Shown: piece by piece, positions 25,552 through 34,157 of the stretch | Layout: every line of letters starts with the position of its first letter | Numbering within the stretch: position 1 is the stretch's first letter | Assembly (NCBI GenBank): GCA_963834725.1 | Contig: CAWICN010000001.1 | Coordinates: 620,001-684,000, forward strand | Origin: PALSA-693 sp963834725 | GTDB taxonomy: Bacteria > Actinomycetota > Acidimicrobiia > Acidimicrobiales > Palsa-688 | DNA length: 64,000 nt | Direction of reading: 5' to 3' | Notes under the pieces: generated by a model | Told to the model about the DNA's origin: nothing | Databases searched by the model: none | What the model saw: only the letters and a program-made list of their open reading frames with translations | Program-made: the position numbers and the translations under genes

Positions 25552-27651
25552 ATGCAACTCGGCCGATTTCGGCTTCGATGGTTGGCGACTGCATCTGCGG
25601 CAGGGCTGATCATGGCGACCATGACCGCAGCAGGCGGGATCCCGGCTGCGTCAGCCGCGTCGTCAGCTGCTCGCCAGCAGTTGAACGGTACGGCCGCCCC
25701 GGCGGCTTCCCGGAGCCGGCCGGCCGGTCAGGTGGCGGCGAGCAGTCGCGTCAGCTTCGACCTGGTCCTGTCGCTGCGCAACGCCGCCGGCGCCCAGAGC
25801 CTGCTGCAGCAGGTGTCCACGCCCGGGTCGGCACTGTTTCACCATTATCTGACCGACGCGCAGTGGGCCGCGCAATACGGGCCCACCGCAGCCGAGGTCA
25901 ACGCCGCCGAATCATGGCTGCGCTCGGAGGGCTTCTCGGTGGGTGCAGTCCCGGGCGACCGGCTGTTCGTACCGGCCGAGGGGAGCGCCGCGCAGGTCGA
26001 GCGGGCGTTTGACACCACCCTCGGCAACTACCAGGTCAACGGCAAGACCGTCCGGCTGGCCAGCACCACCCTGTCGGTCCCCGCGTCGGTAGCCGGCGTT
26101 GTCTCCGGCGTGGTCGGCGTCAATCAGTATGTGGCCACCCCGAGGCTGGCCGAAGTGCCGGCCGCGATCAGCACAGCCGCCAAGCCCGCCCAGGAGCCGC
26201 CGCCACCGGCGGGTTTCCGTAACCCCCAGCCCTGCTCCGCGTATTGGGGCCAGAAGATCGACAGCACGGACGCCCCTTCGCTCTACAAGCCGTACACCAG
26301 CCCGCTGCCGTATGACATCTGCGGGTATACGCCGGCCCAGCTGCGAGGCGGCTACGGGCTGACCGCCTCGGTGGCCAAGGGCAACAACGGTGCGGGCGTT
26401 GCGCTGGCCATCGTCGACGCCTACGACTCGCCGACCCTGCTGAGCGACGCCCAGCACTACTTCCGGCTCAACGACCCGGCCCATCCCTTGTCCAACGCCC
26501 AGTTCACCAACATCCAGCCGGCGACAGTGGGCAACGAGGCGGTCTGCGCGGCCAGCGGCTGGTTCGCCGAGCAGGCCCTCGACGTCGAGTCCTCGCACGC
26601 CATGGCCCCTGGCGCCCACATCGTCTTCGTCGGCGCCCAGGACTGCTTCGACAGCAGCCTGCTGGCGGCCGTGAACACCGCGATCACGAGCGGCGCGTCG
26701 GTGGTGAGTGACTCCTGGGGCGATGTGGCGGGCGACCTCCTGGTCGACCAGGCCGAGAAGACCGCCTTCGATAACACCTTCATGCTGGCCGCAACGACCG
26801 GAGTGAGCGTGCTGTTCTCCAGCGGCGACGCTGGCGACAACTTCGCCGACTTCGGGCTCACCGCCCCCGACTACCCGCCGTCGAGCCCGTTCGTGACCGC
26901 GGTGGGCGGGACCACCCTGGAAGTCGCCAAGGGCAACGCCCGGTCGGCGGAGTTCGGCTGGTCGACCGGCAAGCAGGTGCTGTGCGGCCCCGTCGCGACC
27001 AGGAACTGCGGGTCGGCCACGACGCCGGCCGGGTCGCTCGCCTGGCAGGCCGGGGGGGGCGGTGGGACCAGCTACACCTACCCCCAGCCGTTCTACCAGG
27101 CTGGCGTGGTCCCGGCCGCGCTGGCCCTGCGCAACGAGGCACTGTTCGGGCCGGTACCCCTCCGCGTCGTCCCTGACATCTCGCTGGACGGCGACGCCCA
27201 GAGCGGGATGCTCATCGGTCTGACCCAGACGTTCCCGAACGGCGTCTACTACGACCAGTTCAAGGAGGGCGGCACCAGCCTGGCGTCACCGCTGCTGGCC
27301 GGGGTGATCGCCGACACCGTCCAGGCGGCCGGCTCGCCGCTCGGGTTCCTGAACCCGATCCTGTACAAAGCCGACACCCGGACGCCGGCGGCGTTCAACG
27401 ACATCCTGCCGCCCCCGCAGCCGCTGTCGACTGCCGTCATCCGCGTCGACTACGCCAACACGGTCAATAGCTCGGCTGGCTTCGTCGTGAGTCTCCGGGT
27501 CATCGACTACCAGGGCCCAGAGACCTATTGCGACGCGACCGGCAACTGCGCCACCCGGAACGTCACCCTGACGACTGCACCCAAGTTCGACAGCATGACG
27601 GGCATCGGCTCCGTGGGGTCGCGCTTCATCCAGCTGATATCGAAGTACTGA
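25552..27651 (+). CDS. Secreted sedolisin-type (S53) serine-carboxyl peptidase
   Basis: ATG 25552 has AAGGAGGGG just upstream. The 699-residue preproprotein begins with a signal peptide (RLRWLATASAAGLIMA, cleavage near AASAA, residue ~35), then an activation prodomain (FHHYLTDAQWAAQYGPT, WLRSEGFSV, about 50-230). The mature domain has Glu340 and Asp344 (AEQALDVESSHAMAPGA), the oxyanion Asp in FSSGDAGDN and Ser576 in GGTSLASP, the complete S53 set. Such enzymes work at low pH, which suggests an acidic setting. It is inserted between HIT and pgsA and ends before a strong hairpin. Confidence 0.9.
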   Translation: MQLGRFRLRWLATASAAGLIMATMTAAGGIPAASAASSAARQQLNGTAAPAASRSRPAGQVAASSRVSFDLVLSLRNAAGAQSLLQQVSTPGSALFHHYLTDAQWAAQYGPTAAEVNAAESWLRSEGFSVGAVPGDRLFVPAEGSAAQVERAFDTTLGNYQVNGKTVRLASTTLSVPASVAGVVSGVVGVNQYVATPRLAEVPAAISTAAKPAQEPPPPAGFRNPQPCSAYWGQKIDSTDAPSLYKPYTSPLPYDICGYTPAQLRGGYGLTASVAKGNNGAGVALAIVDAYDSPTLLSDAQHYFRLNDPAHPLSNAQFTNIQPATVGNEAVCAASGWFAEQALDVESSHAMAPGAHIVFVGAQDCFDSSLLAAVNTAITSGASVVSDSWGDVAGDLLVDQAEKTAFDNTFMLAATTGVSVLFSSGDAGDNFADFGLTAPDYPPSSPFVTAVGGTTLEVAKGNARSAEFGWSTGKQVLCGPVATRNCGSATTPAGSLAWQAGGGGGTSYTYPQPFYQAGVVPAALALRNEALFGPVPLRVVPDISLDGDAQSGMLIGLTQTFPNGVYYDQFKEGGTSLASPLLAGVIADTVQAAGSPLGFLNPILYKADTRTPAAFNDILPPPQPLSTAVIRVDYANTVNSSAGFVVSLRVIDYQGPETYCDATGNCATRNVTLTTAPKFDSMTGIGSVGSRFIQLISKY

Positions 27652-27665
27652 CCAGATGGCCAACC

Positions 27666-27698
27666 GCGGTCGCTGCCCGAGAGTCGGGCAGCGACCGC
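27666..27698. terminator. Strong hairpin between convergent genes
   Basis: A perfect 15-bp stem (27666-27680 with 27684-27698) closes a GAG loop: GCGGTCGCTGCCCGA pairs fully with TCGGGCAGCGACCGC. It lies 14 bp after the sedolisin stop and 63 bp from the EF-G-like stop on the other strand, so it can serve both. There is no T run, which is common in GC-rich actinobacteria. Confidence 0.8.
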
Positions 27699-27761
27699 CT
27701 CAGGCCGCTCCGGCCGGTGCTGAGTCTTGGGTCGAGCGATGGCCTGGCGACCGCTCGGCGC

Positions 27762-29825
27762 TCAGTTGCCTGCGTTGTCCCGGCTGACCTGCGCCCACAA
27801 GTTGTGCGGCAATGGGTCGTAGTGGTCGTGCTCGGCGTGGAAGTGGCCTCGGCCGCCGGTCATCGACCGGAGGTCGATGGCGTAGCGCAGAATCTCGGAG
27901 GTCGGTACGAGGGCGGTGATGATCGATTCACCGTCAGAGCCGGTCTCTGTGCCCTGCACCCGACCTCGACGTCCGTTGAGGTCGCCCATGACGTCGCCCT
28001 GGTAGGCGGTCGGCACGCTGACCTCGAGCTTCGAGATCGGCTCCAGCAGGATCGGGGACGCTTTCTCCATAGCTTCCCGGAATCCGAGGGCTCCGGCCAT
28101 TTTGAAGCTCATCTCGGAGGAGTCGACCGAGTGATACTTCCCGTCGTAACAGGTCGCCCGCACGTCGACGACCGGCCAGCCGTGGCTCCCGCCGCCGCCC
28201 ATCGCTTCCTCGATGCCCTTCTGGACGGCCGGTATGAACTGCCGGGGAATGGCCCCGCCCACGATCTGATCGATGAACTCGAACCCGGTGCCGCGCTCGA
28301 GGGGCTCGAGTCGCACGAAGGCGACGCCGAACTGACCATGACCGCCGGTCTGCTTTTTGTATTTCCCCTCCGCTTCGGCGGTGCCGGTGATGGTCTCCCG
28401 GTAGGGGACCACGACGGGCTCGGTCTCGACCTCGACGCCGAACTTGCGCGCCAGCCGCTCGGTCACAATCGCCAGGTGGGTCTCGCCCATCCCCCCGAGA
28501 AGGGTCTGGTGGGTCTCGTCCTCTCGCTGGACCGCTAGGGCCGGATCTTCCTCCTGGAGGCGGTGCAGGGCGGTCATCAGCTTGTCCTCGTCACCCTTCG
28601 ACCTGGGACGGATGCCCACCCGCAGCGCGGGCTCCGGGACAGGGCGAGCTGGAATCACGACCGGAGTGCCCTTGGGAGCCAGCGTGTCCCCGGTGACCAC
28701 ATCAGCGAGCTTGGCGACCGCGCCGAGGTCTCCCAGTTGCAGCTCTGGAATCTGGAGTTGCTCCTTGCCGCGCAGGGTGAAGGGGACATGGATGCGCTCG
28801 TCGGAGTGGGTTCGAGCATTGACCAGGACCTCGTCCGGCTTGATCCGGCCCGACAACACCTTGAACAGGCTGATCTTGCCGACATGACGATCGACGACGG
28901 TCTTCCACACCCACGCCAGCGGGGGCCCGGATGGGTCCGGGGCCACCTCGGTCGTCTTTCCCGCCGCCTCCACCTGCACGGGCGGACGGTCGAGGGGCGA
29001 CGGGCCGATCTCGCAGATGAAGCTGGCCAGCCGGTCGAGGGCGATTTCCTTGAGCGCGGACCCGCAGACCACCGGGAACACCGTCGCCGCGGCCACCCCC
29101 TGGCCGAGCGTCTTCTGCAGCTGGGGGACGCTCGGAACTTCACCCTCGAGATAGCGCTCCATGAGGTCGTCGTCGGCCACGACGATGCCCTCGACCAGGG
29201 CGTCGTGGACGGTGTGCTCCTGTCCGGCCATGTCGTCCGGGATAGGGCCGGTCGTGGGGCGGCCGCCTTCATAGGTGATGGCCGTGTCCGACAGCAGGTC
29301 GGCGACGCCGCGGAAGCCGCCTTCCTCGCCGATCGGCAGCTCCAGGGGCGCCACTCCCGCACCGAAGGCGCTCTGGAGGTCCTCCAGGGTGCGCTGAAAG
29401 GAGGCTCGCTCCCGGTCGAGCTTGTTGACGAAGATCAGGCGGGGAAGGTCCAGGCCGGCGGCGATCTTCCACATATGGGCGGTTTGCACCTCGACGCCTT
29501 CGACCGCGCTGACCACGAATACGGCCAGATCGGCGACGGCGAGGGCCGTGGAGGCCTCCTCGGCGAAATCGGCGTAGCCCGGTGCGTCGATGATGTTGAT
29601 CTTGTGACCTTCCCACTCGACAGGGGCCAGGGAGGCCGAGATCGAGAGGCCACGCTTGTGTTCCTCAGGTTCGAAATCGGTGACGGTCGAAGCGTCCTCG
29701 ACCCGGCCGGGGCGGCCGATCGCTCCGGAGAGATGCAGCAAGGCTTCGGTCAGGGTGGTCTTGCCGGCACCGCCATGGCCGACCAGGACCACATTGCGGA
29801 TGGCTGCCGATGAGTATGACTTCAC
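27762..29825 (-). CDS. Elongation factor G-like GTPase (FusA2 type)
   Basis: The 687-residue protein has the five-domain EF-G layout. GHGGAGKTTLTEALLHLSG is the P-loop, DFEPEEHKRGLSIS the switch I segment, NIIDAPGYADF the switch II (DAPG rather than DTPG), and FVNKLDRERASF the NKxD box. Domain IV/V motifs are YKKQTGGHGQFGVAFV and TGGRGHFHAEHDHYDPLP. It matches the actinobacterial EF-G2 subgroup, a non-essential paralogue of unclear function, rather than FusA1, which sits with rpsL/rpsG. GTG 29825 is chosen because GGAGG lies upstream; the frame is open further but low in complexity. It runs opposite to its neighbours. Confidence 0.88.
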   Translation of the reverse strand: MKSYSSAAIRNVVLVGHGGAGKTTLTEALLHLSGAIGRPGRVEDASTVTDFEPEEHKRGLSISASLAPVEWEGHKINIIDAPGYADFAEEASTALAVADLAVFVVSAVEGVEVQTAHMWKIAAGLDLPRLIFVNKLDRERASFQRTLEDLQSAFGAGVAPLELPIGEEGGFRGVADLLSDTAITYEGGRPTTGPIPDDMAGQEHTVHDALVEGIVVADDDLMERYLEGEVPSVPQLQKTLGQGVAAATVFPVVCGSALKEIALDRLASFICEIGPSPLDRPPVQVEAAGKTTEVAPDPSGPPLAWVWKTVVDRHVGKISLFKVLSGRIKPDEVLVNARTHSDERIHVPFTLRGKEQLQIPELQLGDLGAVAKLADVVTGDTLAPKGTPVVIPARPVPEPALRVGIRPRSKGDEDKLMTALHRLQEEDPALAVQREDETHQTLLGGMGETHLAIVTERLARKFGVEVETEPVVVPYRETITGTAEAEGKYKKQTGGHGQFGVAFVRLEPLERGTGFEFIDQIVGGAIPRQFIPAVQKGIEEAMGGGGSHGWPVVDVRATCYDGKYHSVDSSEMSFKMAGALGFREAMEKASPILLEPISKLEVSVPTAYQGDVMGDLNGRRGRVQGTETGSDGESIITALVPTSEILRYAIDLRSMTGGRGHFHAEHDHYDPLPHNLWAQVSRDNAGN

Positions 29826-29865
29826 CTCTGATCCTCCCCTGCCACTGGCTGTACTTCTCTTCTCT

Positions 29866-29935
29866 TCTCGGTATCTCTCGGTATCTTCCCGGTATCCGGT
29901 ATCCGGGGTCCGGGGTCCGGGGGTCGGGGGTCCGG
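29866..29935. repeat. GGTATC / GGGTCC microrepeat region
   Basis: Four GGTATC motifs (29870, 29880, 29891, 29898) are followed by a run of GGGTCC-like hexamers to about 29935, preceded by a pyrimidine tract CTTCTCTTCTC. The region lies in the divergent spacer of the EF-G-like gene and pgsA, which must hold both promoters. No clear -10/-35 pair could be picked out. Confidence 0.7.
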
Positions 29936-30091
29936 GCTCCGTGCCCGGGAGGGTCCGGGACTCCCCCTGGTCGCGAGCTTCGCTATCGCCAGCGTAACGT
30001 TCGCCGGTGGTACCATGACAACCAACCGACAGGTCAGATCGAGTCCGCGGTCTCGCGACCGGCCCGTCTGGCGCGAGGAGTCCTTTCACCA

Positions 30092-30970
30092 GTGTTCGAC
30101 GGACGTTTTCGTTCGGGAGTAGATCGGGCGGTCAAGCCGATAGGCGGGGCGCTCGAGGGGACGGGCCTTTCCCCCGATCATCTCACCGCTGTGGGGTTGT
30201 TGCTGGCGTTCCCGGCGGCGGGGGCGATCGCCGCCGGTTGGCTCGGGGTGGGGCTGGGCCTGCTGATCGGATCCGCCGTGCCCGATCTGCTTGATGGCGC
30301 ATTGGCGAAGGCGTCCGGCCGGGCCAGCGTGCGGGGCGCGTTTTTCGATTCCGTCGCCGACCGGGTCACCGACACCCTGGTCCTCGGCGGTGTCGCCTGG
30401 TATCTGTTGGACCGCTACCACGACCATGTGGCGCTGCTGCCGATGGCGGTCCTCGGTGCGTCGCTGCTGATCTCCTACGAGCGGGCCAAAGCCGAATCCC
30501 TGGGGTTCGAGGCCAAGGGCGGCCTCATGGAGCGCGCCGAGCGTCTGGTGGTGCTGTGCGTCGGGCTGGCCTTCAGCTTCCTACTGGTCCCCATCCTCTG
30601 GCTGATGCTGGGTCTCACCCTGTTCACGGCCGCTCAGCGTTTCGCCAAGGTCTGGCACCAGGCCAACGCGGCGGGACATGGCCCTCCACCGGCGCAGCGA
30701 CCGGCCGGGGCGCGCCGACCGGGGTACTCCTTCACCGAGCCGGCTCCTGTCGCAGCCCGCTGGCGAGCGTGGCGCCAGGCCAATGGCTGGGTGCCTCGAT
30801 CGGCTCGTTACCCTCGATCGGCTCGTTACTCGGACGGCTCACACCGCAATGGGGCCGCGGCGCGCTGGCAGGAGCGCCGTCGTGCCCGCCTGGCCGGTCT
30901 GAGAGACGAGGAGGGGTCGCCCGACGCGACGACTCCGACCTGGCGCCGGTACGGATCGCGCCGGCCCTGA
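30092..30970 (+). CDS. pgsA: Phosphatidylinositol-phosphate synthase (CDP-alcohol phosphatidyltransferase)
   Basis: This membrane enzyme makes phosphatidylinositol phosphate from CDP-diacylglycerol and inositol phosphate, the base of PIM lipids. The CDP-alcohol signature DxxDGxxA(K/R)x8Gx3Dx3D reads DLLDGALAKASGRASVRGAF then FDSVAD, with Lys in place of the usual Arg. About six membrane helices follow one another (LLLAFPAAGAIAAGW, LLPMAVLGASLLISY, LVVLCVGLAFSFLLVPILWLML). Beyond residue ~200 the tail is basic and disordered with a duplicated RSARYPRSARY. GTG 30092 has GAGGAG upstream. patA and pimA follow. Confidence 0.88.
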   Translation: MFDGRFRSGVDRAVKPIGGALEGTGLSPDHLTAVGLLLAFPAAGAIAAGWLGVGLGLLIGSAVPDLLDGALAKASGRASVRGAFFDSVADRVTDTLVLGGVAWYLLDRYHDHVALLPMAVLGASLLISYERAKAESLGFEAKGGLMERAERLVVLCVGLAFSFLLVPILWLMLGLTLFTAAQRFAKVWHQANAAGHGPPPAQRPAGARRPGYSFTEPAPVAARWRAWRQANGWVPRSARYPRSARYSDGSHRNGAAARWQERRRARLAGLRDEEGSPDATTPTWRRYGSRRP

Positions 30971-31009
30971 CGAATCCCGCCGCCCTGACGCCCCGAACGA
31001 CCTGAACCG

Positions 31010-31996
31010 TTGGGCCCCTCGCCGGACTCCGCCAGCCGGGCTCCCCTCGCGCCGAAGTTATTGCGCACGCCCCGCCGCTGGCCGTCCCCCGCCCTGCAGG
31101 CGATGCGGGCCGGGTCGGCCGCGGCCCGGGTGCTGCCCGGTCCGGTTGGGCGCTCCCTCGCCGAGGGAATCGGCGTGACGGCGGCTCGTCTGCCCGTTAC
31201 CCCGGGCCCGCTCGACGCCATCGGGCGCCGACGCCGCCTGGTGGGCCGGCATCTTCAGCGGGTCTTCGGGCCGGGCCTCACCGGACGCGAACTCGACCGC
31301 CGGGTCGCGGAGACCTTCGCGTCCTACGCTCGCTACTGGGAGGAGAGCCTCCGCCTGGCGAGCCTGGGGCCGTCCGAGATCCGGGCCGGCGTCCGCTACG
31401 AAGGGATGGAGCATATCCGGGCGGGCGAAGCGGCCGGGCGGGGCACCATTCTGGCGGTGGCGCACCTCGGCAGTTGGGAGTGGGGCGGGGCCGGCCTCGT
31501 GGTCCATGGCCATGCCGTGTCCGTCGTGGTCGAGGCGCTCCATCCTCCCGATCTGTTCGAGTGGTTCACCTCGTACCGGGAGCGGCTCGGGATGAAGGTG
31601 ATCCCTGTCGGGCCCGCGGCGGCGGTTGCCTGTCGGCGCGCCCTGGCCGCCAATCAGGTGTTGTGCCTGCTCTCGGATCGCCTGGTGGGAGGGGCCGCCG
31701 GAGTGGAGGTCGACTTCTTCGGTGAGCGGACGGAGCTGCCGGCCGGACCGGTCACGCTGGCCTCGCGAACAGGGGCGGTGCTGCTCCCTTGCGCGGTCTA
31801 CTTCGAGACGGGAGTCAGCCGCCGTCTCGGATTCATCGGCCCGCCCCTGGCGCTGCCTCGCGGCGGCCGCCTGCGCGATGACGTCCAGCGGGGGACCCAG
31901 CTGCTCGCCGAAGAGCTGGAAGCGCTGATTCGGCGGGCGCCGACCCAGTGGCACTTGATGCAGCCCAACTGGCCCAGCGACCTGCAGGTGGGCTGA
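31010..31996 (+). CDS. patA: Phosphatidylinositol mannoside acyltransferase (LpxL-like)
   Basis: PatA transfers an acyl chain to the mannose of PIM1/PIM2 at the membrane. The LpxL/HtrB fold is visible: GRHLQRVFGPGL, EMEHI-type segment YEGMEHIRAG, catalytic HxxxxE as AHLGSWEWGG, VLCLLSDRLVGGAAGVEVDFFG and HLMQPNWP at the end. It lies between pgsA and pimA, the standard place. The TTG at 31010 is the farthest start; ATG 31103 fits the usual family start better, so the first ~31 residues are doubtful. Confidence 0.85.
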   Translation: MGPSPDSASRAPLAPKLLRTPRRWPSPALQAMRAGSAAARVLPGPVGRSLAEGIGVTAARLPVTPGPLDAIGRRRRLVGRHLQRVFGPGLTGRELDRRVAETFASYARYWEESLRLASLGPSEIRAGVRYEGMEHIRAGEAAGRGTILAVAHLGSWEWGGAGLVVHGHAVSVVVEALHPPDLFEWFTSYRERLGMKVIPVGPAAAVACRRALAANQVLCLLSDRLVGGAAGVEVDFFGERTELPAGPVTLASRTGAVLLPCAVYFETGVSRRLGFIGPPLALPRGGRLRDDVQRGTQLLAEELEALIRRAPTQWHLMQPNWPSDLQVG

Positions 31997-32080
31997 AAGT
32001 CCCGGCGCCCGGTTTGGGTGCTGGCAGGATCCGCGTGGGAGGAGCCCTCAACCACCGCTCGCCCGGCCATCCCGTGGAGC

Positions 32081-32147
32081 GTGCACCTTTGTGTCGTATT
32101 TCTCGCGTAATACGCGATGAATATGACACAAAGGAGTTGAGGTGCAC
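32081..32147. repeat. Long imperfect hairpin between patA and pimA
   Basis: An outer stem GTGCACC (32081-32087) / GGTGCAC (32141-32147) encloses an inner stem of 20 bases, 32088-32107 with 32113-32132 (17 of 20 paired), around the loop TAATA. Eight unpaired bases, GGAGTTGA, separate the two stems on the right side only. The inner arm, TTTGTGTCGTATTTCTCGCG, is far richer in A/T than the flanks. It could be a terminator, an attenuator before pimA or a small mobile palindrome. Confidence 0.75.
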
Positions 32148-32225
32148 CCGCCTGATGTCCCGGGGTCGTGGGCGCCGATCGGCAGAGTCACCGCGTAGCG
32201 CGGGGACTCCAGGTAGCCTCCGGCC

Positions 32226-33314
32226 GTGCGGGTCGGTCTGGTTTGCCCATACAGCCTCACCCTCCCGGGGGGAGTTCAGGGACAGGTCCTCGGGCTGGCC
32301 CAGGCGTTGCGCGACCTCGGCGTGGACGCCCGGGTCCTCGGGCCGTGCGACGGACCCCCGCCCGATACCTTCGTCACCCCGCTCGGCAACTCGATACCCA
32401 CAGCCGGCAACGGGTCGATGGCCGCCATCGCCCCGGATATCAGTGCCGCCCTGCGCACCATCCGCGCCCTTCGTGACGAGCATTTCGACGTGGTGCACCT
32501 GCATGAGCCGCTGGCGCCCGGGCCGACGCAAACCGCCCTGGTGTTCAGCGACCGGCCCCTGGTCGGCACCTTCCATCGGGCGGGGGAGAGCGCGTGGTAC
32601 CGGGCCGCTCGGCGCCTGGCTCGCTGGGGCCTCGGCCACCTGACGGTCCGGGCGGCCGTGTCCGAAGAGGCGGTGGCCGCCGTGAGCCGGACGGTCGGCG
32701 GCACCTACGAGCTGGTGTGGAATGGCATCGATGGCAGCCGCTACCGGGACGCCCTGGCGTGGCCCAGCGACCACCCGACCGTCCTGTTCGTCGGCCGTCA
32801 TGAGCCACGCAAGGGCCTGGCCGTGCTTATCGACGCCTTCGGCCGCCTGCCCGCCGACGCCCGGCTCTGGATCGCGTCCGAGGGGCCCGAGACCGCCCGG
32901 TTACGGCAGGCCACGAGCGATGACGAACGCATCGAATGGCTCGGCCTCATCGGCGAGCGGGAAAAGATCCGTCGCATCCGAGGCGCCGACGTGCTGTGCG
33001 CCCCGTCGCTGCACGGGGAGAGCTTCGGGGTGGTCCTGCTGGAGGGCATGGCGGCCGGGACTCCCATCGTCGCCAGCGATCTCGCCGGCTACCGGAATGT
33101 GGCCCGTCCTGGCGTCGACGCCCTCCTGACGGCTCCGGGCGATCCCGAGGCCCTGGCGGCCGCGCTCGAGATGGCACTGGGCGGCGGCCCAATCGTGGAC
33201 CGGCTGGTGGCCAGTGCCGAGCAGCGGGCTGCCAGCTTCTCGCTCGAGAGTCTGGCCAAGCGGTATCTCGACCTCTACGACGACGCCCGGCGCATCCGCG
33301 CCGCCACCCGGTAG
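32226..33314 (+). CDS. pimA: Phosphatidylinositol alpha-mannosyltransferase
   Basis: PimA puts the first mannose on phosphatidylinositol using GDP-mannose at the inner membrane face. The GT4 (GT-B) protein has 362 residues: the N-terminal CPYSLTLPGGVQGQVLGLA loop is the PimA hallmark, then DVVHLHEPLAPGPT and GTFHRAGESAWYRA; the donor half has FVGRHEPRKGLAVLIDAF and the E-x7-E motif ESFGVVLLEGMAAGTPIVAS. Gene order pgsA-patA-pimA supports the specific assignment. GTG 32226 opens with MRVGLVCPYS. Confidence 0.93.
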   Translation: MRVGLVCPYSLTLPGGVQGQVLGLAQALRDLGVDARVLGPCDGPPPDTFVTPLGNSIPTAGNGSMAAIAPDISAALRTIRALRDEHFDVVHLHEPLAPGPTQTALVFSDRPLVGTFHRAGESAWYRAARRLARWGLGHLTVRAAVSEEAVAAVSRTVGGTYELVWNGIDGSRYRDALAWPSDHPTVLFVGRHEPRKGLAVLIDAFGRLPADARLWIASEGPETARLRQATSDDERIEWLGLIGEREKIRRIRGADVLCAPSLHGESFGVVLLEGMAAGTPIVASDLAGYRNVARPGVDALLTAPGDPEALAAALEMALGGGPIVDRLVASAEQRAASFSLESLAKRYLDLYDDARRIRAATR

Positions 33315-33440
33315 GGGCGCCGAGCGCGGCTTGCCTCGCTCCTCCCGGCGTTCGCGGCATGCGCCCGAGGTTGCGCACCGAGGCTGCTCGCCGGGCCTCC
33401 TTCACCACCCCTACCATTGGCCCCTCATGGAAGCGGCGCC

Positions 33441-34157
33441 GTGACACCAGAGACGCGAGCCACCCTGGTCGCCGCGCTGTTCGCCGCAGTACCCGCGGTG
33501 GTTCTCGGTGCCCTGACCCTCCTCATCGCCGGCCCGATGGTCGGCGTCATCGTCCTTCTGGTCGTAGGGGCCGCCCTCGCCGCCTGGGCCCGCTTTGGCG
33601 GCGAGCGCCGGGTGCTGGCTTCCATCGGTGGTCGCGACGCCGACACGGCGGCCGACGCCCGATTGTGCAACCTGGCCGAGGGTTTGAGCATCAGCGCCGG
33701 CCTGCGCCAGCCGCGGCTCGTTGTCATCGACAGCCCGGGTCTCAATGCTATGGCCGTCGGGATCCGGCCCAGCCGGGCGGTCGTCGGTGTCACCACCGGG
33801 TTGCTGAGCGAGCTTGATCGCATCGAACTGGAGGCGGTCCTCGCCGAGGAACTGATTCAGATTCGCCGCCGCGAGACGCTGCCCGCGACCGTGCTGGTTG
33901 CCACCTTTGGTCTGGGCCGGACGCTCGCCCTGCCCGCCGACCGCGACGCCCAGATGGACCAGGCCGCCGTCGCCCTGACCCGCTATCCACCGGCCCTGGC
34001 CTCGGCGCTCGAAAAGCTGGATGCGAAGGGCGCAGCGGTCTCCGGACAGCCGGCATCGATGGCCCACCTGTGGCTCGTCGACCCGAGCCCGGCTGCGGGG
34101 CCCAGGCGGGGCCGCCTGACCGTCCGTGAGCGGGTCGAGGCGCTGCGCGAGCTGTGA
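33441..34157 (+). CDS. M48-like membrane protein lacking the HExxH zinc motif
   Basis: The 238-residue protein has two N-terminal membrane helices (~8-30 and 32-50) and then a domain aligned with M48/HtpX peptidases: GLSISAGLRQPRLVVIDSPGLNAMAVG, VVGVTTGLLSELDRIELEAVLAEELIQI and AAVALTRYPPALASALEKL. The motif that should read HELxH is A135-E136-E137-L138-I139-Q140, so both zinc histidines are gone. It is probably a pseudoenzyme. Related proteins appear beside pimA in other actinobacteria, which suggests a conserved non-catalytic role in cell envelope work. GTG 33441 is chosen; TTG 33417 would add eight residues. The end overlaps the next gene. Confidence 0.75.
   Translation: MTPETRATLVAALFAAVPAVVLGALTLLIAGPMVGVIVLLVVGAALAAWARFGGERRVLASIGGRDADTAADARLCNLAEGLSISAGLRQPRLVVIDSPGLNAMAVGIRPSRAVVGVTTGLLSELDRIELEAVLAEELIQIRRRETLPATVLVATFGLGRTLALPADRDAQMDQAAVALTRYPPALASALEKLDAKGAAVSGQPASMAHLWLVDPSPAAGPRRGRLTVRERVEALREL

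Noticed and set aside
27762..30089. EF-G-like protein with an 88-residue N-terminal extension
   Set aside because: The extension is low-complexity translation of the intergenic microrepeats; GTG 29825 has a good ribosome site and the usual family start.
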